A stretch of 64,000 nt of DNA from Alphaproteobacteria bacterium (GTDB taxonomy: Bacteria; Pseudomonadota; Alphaproteobacteria; DSM-16000; Inquilinaceae). A model generated the notes under the pieces. The model was not told where the DNA came from. It worked only from the letters and a program-made list of their open reading frames with translations, and ran no database searches. This document shows positions 30,327 to 38,071 of the stretch, piece after piece. The DNA lies in assembly GCA_028284045.1 (NCBI GenBank), contig JANQSN010000021.1, forward strand, positions 28,726 through 92,725. Direction: 5' to 3'. Position numbers and translations under genes: made by a program. Numbering within the stretch: position 1 is the stretch's first letter; the number at the start of each line of letters is the position of its first letter.

Positions 30327-32024
30327 ATGTCGCGGCGTTGGGTCCTTGCACTGGTGATTGCCTTTGTCGCCGCGGCGGCCGGCGGCCTCTTCGCCATCGA
30401 CTGGATGGGCGAGGGCGAGCCGCCGACCACGGAAAGCGCGCCGGCCGACGAGACGACGACGGCGGCGGCGCAGAGCGGGGCCGAGGAGCCGCTCGCCGAG
30501 ACCGCGGAGCCGCCGACCGAGGCCGCCGCCGCGCCGCCGGAGGCTGAGGCGCCGCAGGAGGGTGAGGCGACCCCTGAGGCCGAGGCGTCAGCGGAGGCTG
30601 AAGCGACACCTGAAACCGAGACGACATCGCAGGACGAGGTGTCGCCGGAGGCCGAGGCCGCGCCGGCGCCCGATGATGCGGCACCGGCCGACGATCCCGA
30701 CCGCCCGGCCTCGTCCGATCCTTCGGTAGATGCCCCGGAAATGGCGAGCCTGCCGCCGTCGCCTGGCGATGAGAGCGGGTCAGAGGCGCCGCCGCCTTCC
30801 GACGACGCCGCGACCGCGGCGCCGGCGCCGCCCGTGGCCTTCGCCGATGCCGGTCGGCCGCCGGTGCCCGATCCGCCGTCGCCACCGAGCGTCGGGTTCG
30901 ATGCGGTTCGCGTCAGCGTCGACGGGTTGCTGACCATGGCCGGTCACGCTCCGCCGGACACCACGGTGCGGATCCTCGATCAGGCGGCGGTGTTCGGCGA
31001 GTCGCCGGCCGACGGGTTGGGCGAGTGGGTCTTCTTCCACCCCGATCCGCTGGCCCCGGGGGAGTATCGCTTGGCGCTGCAGGCGGTGGATGCCGCCGGT
31101 GCCGTGGTTGCCCGGTCCGACCGGGAGTTGCTGGTGATCGTGCCGGCGCCGGGCGAGACGCTGGCGGGTGCCGGGTCCGGCGACGGCGCAGCGCCGCCGG
31201 CGGACGGGGATACCGGCGGCGGCCCGTTGGCGCTGTTGGTGCCGGCGGGCGATCTCGGCCCGACGGAGGTGGTGCGGGCGCCGGCGGCACCGGGCGGCGC
31301 GGAAGATCTCGCCACGCCGCCAGCCGGCGTGCCGACCGGGTTGCCCAATCCCGACGACACCAACCGGGCGCCGGAGACCGATCGGGGGGTGAACCCGCTC
31401 GACGGTCAGGCTCCGGCGGATGGTCAGGCCCCGGCGGACGGCTCGCCACCGGCGGAGCCGGACCCGTCAGCCGATCCGGATCCTGCGCGCGATGTCGCGT
31501 CTCGGCCCGATGCCCCGCCCGAGGCGCCGGAGGCGGCACCGGAGGGCCCGTCGGTCGCGATCACCACCATCGACTACGACGACCGCGGCCGGGTCTTCGT
31601 CTCCGGCACGGCGGGGGCCAATGCGCCGCTGAGGGTCTATCTCGATGACCAGGCGGCGGCCGACGGCCATGCCGACGAACAGGGCGCCTTTGCCCTGCAG
31701 CTCGACCGTACCGTGCCGCCGGGGCTGTTCACGCTGAGGGTCGATCAGCTCGCCGCCGACGGGAGCGTGGTGGCGCGGGCGGCGCTGCCCTTCCGGCGCG
31801 ATCCGCCGGTCGATGCCCTGCCGGGGCATCGGCGCATCCAGGTACAGCCCGGCAACAGTCTGTGGATCCTGGCCCGAGAGGCGTATGGCGAAGGGCTTCA
31901 ATACACCATCATCTACCAGGCGAACCGCCAACAGATCCGCGATCCGGACCTGATCTATCCCGGTCAGGTGTTCCTGGTGCCGGGCGAACCGGACCTGATC
32001 CCGGCGGGGCTGCCGCCGGGCTGA
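30327..32024 (+). CDS. LysM-domain envelope protein with Ala/Pro/Glu-rich linker
   Basis: The 565-residue protein begins with an uncleaved-looking hydrophobic segment (about residues 5-24, LALVIAFVAAAAGGLFAI), so it is probably anchored in the inner membrane facing the periplasm. Residues about 30-190 and 270-405 are low-complexity Ala, Pro, Glu and Asp. Two short immunoglobulin-like stretches (about 192-255 and 410-500, with TIDYDDRGRVFVSGTAGANA) resemble bacterial Ig-like modules. A C-terminal LysM domain (504-553, IQVQPGNSLWILAREAYGEG ... YPGQVFLVPG) suggests peptidoglycan binding. Similar proteins in Rhodospirillales have this architecture. Function unknown. Confidence 0.8.
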   Translation: MSRRWVLALVIAFVAAAAGGLFAIDWMGEGEPPTTESAPADETTTAAAQSGAEEPLAETAEPPTEAAAAPPEAEAPQEGEATPEAEASAEAEATPETETTSQDEVSPEAEAAPAPDDAAPADDPDRPASSDPSVDAPEMASLPPSPGDESGSEAPPPSDDAATAAPAPPVAFADAGRPPVPDPPSPPSVGFDAVRVSVDGLLTMAGHAPPDTTVRILDQAAVFGESPADGLGEWVFFHPDPLAPGEYRLALQAVDAAGAVVARSDRELLVIVPAPGETLAGAGSGDGAAPPADGDTGGGPLALLVPAGDLGPTEVVRAPAAPGGAEDLATPPAGVPTGLPNPDDTNRAPETDRGVNPLDGQAPADGQAPADGSPPAEPDPSADPDPARDVASRPDAPPEAPEAAPEGPSVAITTIDYDDRGRVFVSGTAGANAPLRVYLDDQAAADGHADEQGAFALQLDRTVPPGLFTLRVDQLAADGSVVARAALPFRRDPPVDALPGHRRIQVQPGNSLWILAREAYGEGLQYTIIYQANRQQIRDPDLIYPGQVFLVPGEPDLIPAGLPPG

Positions 32025-32030
32025 GGCCGA

Positions 32031-32531
32031 TCAGGCGGCGATCTGGGGCGCTTCCAGGTAGGGGCGCACGACCCGGACATACGGCCGGATCTGCTGGATG
32101 AAGGACAGCGTCTCGTGCAACACCGAGTCGGGCGTCGGATCGCTGATGGTCCGCGGCCGGCTCATGATCCACAGCGCCTGCTGAACCCCGGGCACGAAAC
32201 GCGTTTCCGGCAGCTCCTTGCACAGGCGCAACAGGCGCATCACCGCCACGCGCCGCTCCGCCGACTGTACGGTGAACGGAATGCGCCCCAGTCGCGCCGA
32301 GATTCGGAAGCTGTAGTCGCCTTCGTCTTCCGGGGTCAGGGTCGTGGCGTAGGGCACGTCCTCAAGGGTGAACGTGTAGCGGGTCGGCTTCTGCGGATCG
32401 AACACCACGAACCGGCCGTCGGCATGGACGGCGATGGCGTCGAGCGCGGTCATGGCGTCGTCGGCGACTTGTAGGGCCAGGGTCCTGAGAGGGGTGACAG
32501 AAGCTTTCTGATAGTCTGCGCCGGCCGCCAT
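32031..32531 (-). CDS. Conserved-looking hypothetical protein (166 aa)
   Basis: I do not recognise this protein. It is soluble-looking, 166 residues, with no signal peptide or membrane segment. A central beta-rich part (ALDAIAVHADGRFVVFDPQK, YSFRISARLGRIPFTVQSAE) precedes a helical C-terminal half (RRVAVMRLLRLCKELPETRF, ETLSFIQQIRPYVRVV). The ATG at 32531 is preceded by GGAAGGAGAATGCG, a strong ribosome-binding site, which argues for a real gene over the longer frame from 32576. It is convergent with the LysM gene (six bases apart) and divergent from the phosphatidyltransferase. Confidence 0.7.
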   Translation of the reverse strand: MAAGADYQKASVTPLRTLALQVADDAMTALDAIAVHADGRFVVFDPQKPTRYTFTLEDVPYATTLTPEDEGDYSFRISARLGRIPFTVQSAERRVAVMRLLRLCKELPETRFVPGVQQALWIMSRPRTISDPTPDSVLHETLSFIQQIRPYVRVVRPYLEAPQIAA

Positions 32532-32638
32532 CGCATTCTCCTTCCGACCGCTGCGGTCCGGTGGCGATGGCGTCATGCCGCCGCGCCCGCTTTCCGCCGG
32601 CCCCGCTCGTGCGATAAACGACAGTTTGCCGCCAGGCC

Positions 32639-32654
32639 TTTACGAAGTCGTAAA
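32639..32654. promoter_or_regulatory. Inverted repeat, possible operator
   Basis: TTTACGA and TCGTAAA form a 7-bp inverted repeat around AG, 23 bases upstream of the phosphatidyltransferase ATG, in the gap between two divergent genes. It is AT-rich compared with its surroundings and of operator size. No matching regulator is known. Confidence 0.35.
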
Positions 32655-32677
32655 CCGCAGAGGGCCGACCGCCGCCA

Positions 32678-33304
32678 ATGCTCGACCGCCATCTCAGGCC
32701 CTGGATCGATCGGCCGTTGGATGCCGCCGCGCACCGGCTTTGCCGGACCGGCCTGACGGCCAACGCGGTCACGGTGGGCGGCTTCCTTCTCGGCCTGGGG
32801 GCGATGGCCGCGCTGGCCCTTCAGGCCTATGCGGTGGCAGCGGTCCTGATCGCCGCGAACCGCGTGGCGGACGGCCTGGACGGGGCGGTCGCCCGGGCGC
32901 AAGGGGGCGGTACGGATTTCGGCGGCTTCCTCGACATCGTCCTGGACTTCATCGTCTATGCCGGCGTCGTCTTCGCCTTTGCGGTCGGCCAGCCGCAGGC
33001 CGCGCTGGCGGCGGCCTTCCTCATCTTCTCCTACATCGCCAGCGGGGCGTCGTTCCTGGCCTATGCCATCGTCGCCGCCAAGCGCGGGCAGGTGACGACG
33101 GCGCGCGGTCCCAAGGCGCTCTACTTCATCGGTGGCCTGGCCGAAGGCAGCGAGACCGCGCTGTTCATGTTGGCGATCTGCGTGTTTCCGGATGCCTTTG
33201 TGGTGCTGGCTTGGGCTTTTGGCGCCGTCTGCTGGCTGACGGCGGCGGGTCGCATTCGCTGGGCCTGGCTGGCCTTCGCCGCCCCCGCCGCGGACCCTCC
33301 GTGA
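32678..33304 (+). CDS. CDP-alcohol phosphatidyltransferase family membrane protein
   Basis: Members of this family transfer a phosphatidyl or other phospho-alcohol group from a CDP-activated donor. The 208-residue protein has the full signature D-G-x2-D-G-x2-A-R-x8-G-x3-D-x3-D at Asp65, Asp68, Asp86 and Asp90 (VADGLDGAVARAQGGGTDFG), in a protein with about five or six membrane segments. It is most like the uncharacterised bacterial branch with short loops, not clearly PgsA, PssA or Pcs. The product lipid cannot be named. A terminator-like hairpin follows 45 bases after the stop. Confidence 0.87.
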   Translation: MLDRHLRPWIDRPLDAAAHRLCRTGLTANAVTVGGFLLGLGAMAALALQAYAVAAVLIAANRVADGLDGAVARAQGGGTDFGGFLDIVLDFIVYAGVVFAFAVGQPQAALAAAFLIFSYIASGASFLAYAIVAAKRGQVTTARGPKALYFIGGLAEGSETALFMLAICVFPDAFVVLAWAFGAVCWLTAAGRIRWAWLAFAAPAADPP

Positions 33305-33349
33305 GGTGCGCGGGCCGTCTTGCGTTCATCGCGGGCAGCAAAACGTGAA

Positions 33350-33384
33350 AGACCCCGGCGCAGCTCGGCGCCGCGCCGGGGTCT
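33350..33384. terminator. Strong hairpin between convergent genes
   Basis: AGACCCCGGCGC and GCGCCGGGGTCT form a perfect 12-bp stem with an 11-base loop between the phosphatidyltransferase (+) and the small gene at 33418 (-). No clear T-run follows on either side. By position and strength it is probably a bidirectional terminator. Confidence 0.65.
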
Positions 33385-33417
33385 CTCGTATGCCGCGACA
33401 GGCCCGGTGACTGGCGC

Positions 33418-33609
33418 TCAGGCGGCCAGTCGAACGCGGGTGTTCTGTCGTTTGGCGATCTCTTGCCGCAACTCATCGAACGAGTCGAAGGTACGGCCGT
33501 CGAGGGTGAGCATCCTCTGATGGGTCGTGAAGAACATGTACCGCTGCCCGACGGCGATCAGGTCTCCCAGCCTTTCGCCGTCCACGGTTACGATGCGTTG
33601 CGCCGCCAT
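33418..33609 (-). CDS. Small hypothetical protein (63 aa)
   Basis: I do not recognise this 63-residue protein. It reads MAAQRIVTVDGERLGDLIAV at its N-terminus and is a mixed alpha-beta, soluble-looking product with a charged C-terminal helix (FDSFDELRQEIAKRQ). The start at 33609 was chosen because AAGAGG lies about eight bases upstream. An alternative start at 33630 would add MKQEART. The gene has a promoter-like pair about 120 bases upstream and a terminator-like hairpin downstream, which supports an independent small gene. Confidence 0.6.
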   Translation of the reverse strand: MAAQRIVTVDGERLGDLIAVGQRYMFFTTHQRMLTLDGRTFDSFDELRQEIAKRQNTRVRLAA

Positions 33610-33981
33610 TGTCCGCGCCTCTTGTTTCATGCGCCTGGATCGCCGCGGCGCGGCCGCCGCGTGCCCTGGGCAATGGAATCTCAGGAGCGATGGTCTTGAT
33701 CGACCATCCCCACCGTGCAGATCTACGATTATGGGGATGCCCGCCGGCGAACACAAGAGAATACGGCAGTTCGCCAAGCACTTTGACGGTTAAGAAAGCG
33801 TAACCAGCCTGGTACTCCAACGTATGTTGCAATGCACCATAGATTTCGATCGATACGCCGAGGGTTAGTTAAACGCTTTACTGCCGCTGTTCCGACAACC
33901 AATGGGGAAGTCCCGAACTGTCCTGAAGAAATCCATGCCGCACTGCGGAAAAAACAGAATCTACCAAGTGAAACCTGTGTC
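33610..33981. other. Intergenic region with several inverted repeats, partly AT-rich
   Basis: I see no gene between the 63-residue gene and the GH3 stop. Nearest the small gene lie two inverted repeats, GATGGTC TTGATC GACCATC (33689-33708) and CATCCCC...GGGGATG (33705-33739), which overlap and could be alternative hairpins in its leader. From about 33720 to 33970 the DNA is clearly more AT-rich than the window. The stretch next to the GH3 stop (33900-33980) has no recognisable signal. Confidence 0.45.
33728..33756 (-). promoter_or_regulatory. Possible promoter for the 63-residue gene
   Basis: On the minus strand TTGTGT (33756-33751) and CATAAT (33733-33728) are separated by 17 bases; CATAAT is one base from the -10 consensus. 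Transcription would begin near 33721, leaving a leader of about 110 bases that contains the inverted repeats at 33689-33708. Confidence 0.45.
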
Positions 33982-35562
33982 TCACTTGTTCAGTCGCGCA
34001 TCGGCCACGAAACCCATCAGGTCGGCGAACAGACCCGGATCGCTGATGATGCGGGGCACTTTGTTCTGTCCGCCGAGCCGGCCGCGCGCCTTCATCCAGC
34101 GCGCGAAGGTGCCCGGGGCCAGCGCCCACAAGGCCGGCGGATGCAGGCCGGTGCGATGGGCCCGGTAGTCGTCGTTCAGCCGGTTCAGCTCCGCGTCCAC
34201 GGTGTCGAGGAAGGCGGCTTCGGCAGCGGGTGTCACCGCCTCCTGGGCGAACTCGCACAAGAACAGGTGCCCGCCGACGGCGGCACCGCCGGCCGACGAT
34301 GAGTCGGCGCCGGCCGGGCCTGAGGCGCCGTATGCCCCGTCGGGCGTGATCGCTCCGACCGAGTAGTCGGTGATCGACAGTGCGGCGCGGGCCGCGCCCG
34401 CCGTGACCGCGGTCTCGATCTCCTCCGCAATCAAGTGCTCGCCGAAGACCGACAGCATGTAAGCGGTACGTCCGGTGATCAGCAGCCGCGGCGGCGCACG
34501 GTCGACCAAGCGTACGGTGTCGCCCAGCACATAGCTCCACAGCCCCGCATTGCAGGTGACCACCAGGGCGTAGTTCACGCCGGGCTCCGCGTCGGCGATC
34601 CAATGCCGGGTCGGCCGGTCGCTTCCCAGCTCCTCCAAGGGCACGAACTCGTAGAACAGGCCGTTGTCGAGTTGCAGCCGCAGGCCCTCGCCGGCGCCAC
34701 GGTCGGCAACGGCGATGAAGCCTTCGCTGGCCGGGTAGACCTCTCGCAGGCTCGTACGGCTGTCGGCCAGCAGGTCCGCGAATCGTTGGCGGTACGGCCC
34801 GAAATGCACTGCGCCGTGGATGATCAGCTCAAGATCCGGGAAGAGGTCGGCGATGCGTCCGCCGCGGTCGCTGTGCTGGCGGGCCAGGGCATCGAACAGC
34901 ATCAGCATCCAGCTCGGCGTGCCGCTGATCGCGCGGATGTTGCGGTCCGGGGCCAGCGCGGCCATCCGGCGGATCTTCTCCTCCCAATCGCCGATCAGCG
35001 CGATCTCCGGCGGCGGGAAGGCCATGGGCCGCGCCCACAGCGGCATCCGCTTGGCGACGATGCCGCTGAGATCGCCGCTGTAGATGCCGGGCGCCAGGGT
35101 GTCCAGCGCGCTCGACCCGCCGAGCATCAAGGTGCGTCCGGCGAAAATGCGGCTGTCCGGCCGGTCGGCCAGATGGTGCACCAGGGTATCCAGCGCCGCG
35201 CGGCGGTTGGCCTTTTCCATCGCCGGCGTCAGCGGGATGTATTTCGACGTGCCGCTGGTGGTCCCGGAACTCAAGGTGAAATAGCGGATCAGGCCGGGCC
35301 AGGTGGCGTCCTCGACCCGCGGGAAGGTCGGCTGCCAATAGTCTTGCCAGAACGCCTCATAGGTGCGCAGCGGCACGCGCGCCTGATAGTCGGCGACGGT
35401 GCGGATGCCGGCGAAATCATGGTCGCGCCCGAAACGCGTCCGCTGCCCGGTGGCGACCAGCGCGCGCAGTTCGCGTTCCTGCGCCGCCACCGGATCCAGG
35501 GCGGCCAGGGTCCGCCGGCGCCGGGCGGCGTGGATCCTCAACAGGGGCGTCGCGTCGACCAT
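33982..35562 (-). CDS. GH3-family acyl-adenylate-forming protein
   Basis: The 526-residue protein belongs to the GH3 family (PF03321), acyl-adenylating enzymes whose plant members conjugate auxin, jasmonate or benzoate to amino acids. Family marks include YFTLSSGTTSGTSKYIPLTP (the ATP-binding loop, about residues 100-120), IRAISGTPSWMLMLFDALAR, VYPASEGFIAV, YALVVTCNAGLWSYVLGDTV and ITGRTAYMLSVFGEHLIAEE. Bacterial members are largely uncharacterised. ATG at 35562 was chosen over a TTG at 35577. It is 79 bases downstream of the penicillin-acylase gene on the same strand and likely in one transcript with it. Substrate and amine partner are unknown. Confidence 0.9.
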   Translation of the reverse strand: MVDATPLLRIHAARRRRTLAALDPVAAQERELRALVATGQRTRFGRDHDFAGIRTVADYQARVPLRTYEAFWQDYWQPTFPRVEDATWPGLIRYFTLSSGTTSGTSKYIPLTPAMEKANRRAALDTLVHHLADRPDSRIFAGRTLMLGGSSALDTLAPGIYSGDLSGIVAKRMPLWARPMAFPPPEIALIGDWEEKIRRMAALAPDRNIRAISGTPSWMLMLFDALARQHSDRGGRIADLFPDLELIIHGAVHFGPYRQRFADLLADSRTSLREVYPASEGFIAVADRGAGEGLRLQLDNGLFYEFVPLEELGSDRPTRHWIADAEPGVNYALVVTCNAGLWSYVLGDTVRLVDRAPPRLLITGRTAYMLSVFGEHLIAEEIETAVTAGAARAALSITDYSVGAITPDGAYGASGPAGADSSSAGGAAVGGHLFLCEFAQEAVTPAAEAAFLDTVDAELNRLNDDYRAHRTGLHPPALWALAPGTFARWMKARGRLGGQNKVPRIISDPGLFADLMGFVADARLNK

Positions 35563-35641
35563 GATGTTCCGGGGCAATGGCGGGCAAGGACGGCGCCGGA
35601 CGGCACCGGTGTTGGGCAGATGGCGGCCGGGCCGCCGGCGA

Positions 35642-37909
35642 TCAAGGCGTCAGCGTCATCGCGTGGGCGAAGGTTTGCGCCGCGGTCTCCGGCCGGAGGG
35701 GGATGCGCATGTACCGGCTCTCCTGCCACAGCGGCCATTGGTCGAGGAACGAGGCGCTGTTGATCCAGCCATCTTGACCGCTCATCAGGACGAAGTGGTT
35801 GCTGTCGAGATCGGAGAGGTCGGAGATGTGGCGCGCATTGGCGCCGAAGCGGACGACATGGGGACCGCTGCCGGGCCCGTGGGAGGTCTTCATCACCGTC
35901 GACGCACTGCCGCCCGTCGGGTGGTCGCCGTAGCGGTAGCGCCGACCGAACAGCGGCAGCGCCTCCAGGCTGTGGGCAAGGTGCAGGCGGTGCAGATCGC
36001 CCCATCGTGGGTGGCGCACCAGGCCGCGAGCCGCGGCGGTCAAGGCACGGTCCAGCGCGTGTTTCAGCGCGTCGGGATCGGCATCGCGCAGGTCTTCCGC
36101 GATCAGCGCGTTCACCCGGCCCACGGTGTCGTAGGCGGCGACGGTTTCCGCGTCGTGCAGCGCCTCGATGAAATGGGACAGCCACAGCTCGAAGGCGGCG
36201 GCCCCCGCGCTGTCGACCGTGTACTGCCCGTCCCAGTCGGCCATTGCCGCCACGACGGCTGCGCCGGGCCGGTCCGGCGATCCGTCCGGCCAGAACCGGC
36301 GGATCTGGCTGAGCGCCTGGTCGCGTAGGCGGACCGAGGATCCCTGGAACACGTCATGCTGCAGGGCGATCAGATCGTCGAGCGTCAGGGCGTCGGTGCG
36401 GCCGACCAGCGCCGACATGCGCTCCATCCGGTCGTCGTTGGAGAAGAACAACCCGACCAGCACGTCGGTCTGGGCCGGCCGGTTGTTCGCCGAGACGATG
36501 AAGCCGCAGTCCGGCTCGAACGCCGCCGGCAGGTCGTCGGCGGTGACAATCCGCTGCCACGCCGCGGCGTTTTCCGCGGGCTGCACCAGATCGTCCGGCG
36601 GCACCGGCGGCCGCGCCGGGACATGGGTTGCCATTACCTGGCCGATGCGCCCGTCGGCGTCGGCATAGACCATGTTCTGCGGCGAGATGGCGAAGCCGGC
36701 CATGGCGCGCCGGAATTCCGGCCAGGACTGCGCCTGGTTCAGGCGCAGCATGGCGGTGACTTCGTCGCTGTTCAGGTGGCCGATCCAGCGCATCGCCACT
36801 TGTCCCGCGCCGGCGGGCACCTGCGGCGCGTCGGACAACAGCGGCCCCAGCGGCGTGTCGCGCACGACGATCTGGCGGTCGGCGCCGCCGCGCACGCGGA
36901 CGGTCTGGACGTCCTGGGTGATCGCCTCGGGCGGCACCTGGCTGGCGTCGAACAGGTCGCTGTTGGCCGCGCGCATATTGGTGCCGCCCCAAGCGATGCG
37001 CTGGTTGCGCCCGACCGCCACGAAGGGCAGACCGGGGATCATCAGGCCCACTGTCCACACGCTGGGGCAGCGATAGGCCGCGAGCAGCCAGGGATTGGGC
37101 AAGCTCATGCCGAGATGGGGATCGCTGGCGATCACCGCGCCGCCGGAGGCCGTGCGCCGGCCGGACACGACCAGGGAGTTGCTGCCGGCGCGCACATGGT
37201 CGCCGAGCAGCCGGGCGAGGCGCTGGGGGTCGTCGTGGTCGGCCGGGGCGAAGCTGGGCAACGACACCTGGCCTTCGCGCAGCAGCCGTTGCCAGAGGGT
37301 GGGCCAGTCGGCGCGTCCGCGCAGCGGCAGCAGCTTGAAGAAGGTGAACCAGTTGACGTCGGAGGAGGCGAGGCGCCCCAGCGTGACGATCTGTGCCGGC
37401 GTCCAGGGCTCCGGCGCGATGCCGAGCAGCGCGAACTCATGCGGCAGGGGCCGCACGTTCGTCTGGTAGTGGTTGACGCCGTCGACGAACCGGTCGAGCC
37501 AGTGCCGGGTGTCGGCAGGCATGCCGGCGACGATGGCGTCGGCCGCCCGGGCGTAGCCGAGGATGCGCAGCACATGGTCGAGGTTGACCGCGAAGGGGCC
37601 GGCCAGCTCCGCCAGCCGGCCCTGCACGATGCGGCGCATCAGCTCCATCTGGCCCAGCCGCAGATGACCGTGCACCAGGCCCAGCGTGAAGGCGCAATCG
37701 CCGTCGGTCGCAGCCTCGATGAACGGCACCTGATGGTCGTTCCAGCGGACCGAGACCGGGCGTTCCAGGGGCAGGCCCCGGGTCGGAAAACGCGCCAGCC
37801 GTTCCGCGGCGGTGAGACGGCGCGGCGGCGGGGTGGTGAGCGCCCGGCGGGCGACGGTCAGGCCGGCCGCCACGGTGCCGGTCAGGCGCCAGAGGTCTTG
37901 CCGCTTCAT
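35642..37909 (-). CDS. Penicillin-acylase-family N-terminal-nucleophile hydrolase
   Basis: Members of this family cleave N-acyl amides such as acyl-homoserine lactones, penicillins or cyclic lipopeptides, and are self-cleaved precursors. The 755-residue protein has an alpha-chain region with HGHLRLGQMELMRRIVQGRL, and AGSNSLVVSGRRTASGGAVI, where Ser243 followed by Asn is the expected new N-terminal nucleophile of the beta chain. ASDPHLGMSLPNPWLLAAY and WGGTNM continue the family pattern. No clear signal peptide is visible (MKRQDLWRLTGTVAAGLTVA is only weakly hydrophobic), so export is uncertain. Substrate unknown. It is upstream of the GH3 gene on the same strand. Confidence 0.9.
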   Translation of the reverse strand: MKRQDLWRLTGTVAAGLTVARRALTTPPPRRLTAAERLARFPTRGLPLERPVSVRWNDHQVPFIEAATDGDCAFTLGLVHGHLRLGQMELMRRIVQGRLAELAGPFAVNLDHVLRILGYARAADAIVAGMPADTRHWLDRFVDGVNHYQTNVRPLPHEFALLGIAPEPWTPAQIVTLGRLASSDVNWFTFFKLLPLRGRADWPTLWQRLLREGQVSLPSFAPADHDDPQRLARLLGDHVRAGSNSLVVSGRRTASGGAVIASDPHLGMSLPNPWLLAAYRCPSVWTVGLMIPGLPFVAVGRNQRIAWGGTNMRAANSDLFDASQVPPEAITQDVQTVRVRGGADRQIVVRDTPLGPLLSDAPQVPAGAGQVAMRWIGHLNSDEVTAMLRLNQAQSWPEFRRAMAGFAISPQNMVYADADGRIGQVMATHVPARPPVPPDDLVQPAENAAAWQRIVTADDLPAAFEPDCGFIVSANNRPAQTDVLVGLFFSNDDRMERMSALVGRTDALTLDDLIALQHDVFQGSSVRLRDQALSQIRRFWPDGSPDRPGAAVVAAMADWDGQYTVDSAGAAAFELWLSHFIEALHDAETVAAYDTVGRVNALIAEDLRDADPDALKHALDRALTAAARGLVRHPRWGDLHRLHLAHSLEALPLFGRRYRYGDHPTGGSASTVMKTSHGPGSGPHVVRFGANARHISDLSDLDSNHFVLMSGQDGWINSASFLDQWPLWQESRYMRIPLRPETAAQTFAHAMTLTP

Positions 37910-38071
37910 GAGAGTGCGGTTCCTGTCGCTTGCGGCCGGCCGGCAGGGGTTTCGGCGGTCGCCGGGTAGTCGGTCCGTTGGGGTGCTCCCTTGCCGGCGC
38001 GGCCGGGCAGATCGGCGGTGTCGGCCGGGGGGCGCCGGGGCGGATCCGGGCTGGCGATGGATCGACCTGGG

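Noticed and set aside
29539..30885. A 448-codon version of the LOG-family gene
   Set aside because: The first 254 codons are Pro/Ala/Arg-rich antisense of the LysM gene. The conserved protein starts at 30123.
34435..35763. A plus-strand open frame opposite the GH3 gene
   Set aside because: It is antisense to a clear family member with no recognisable product.
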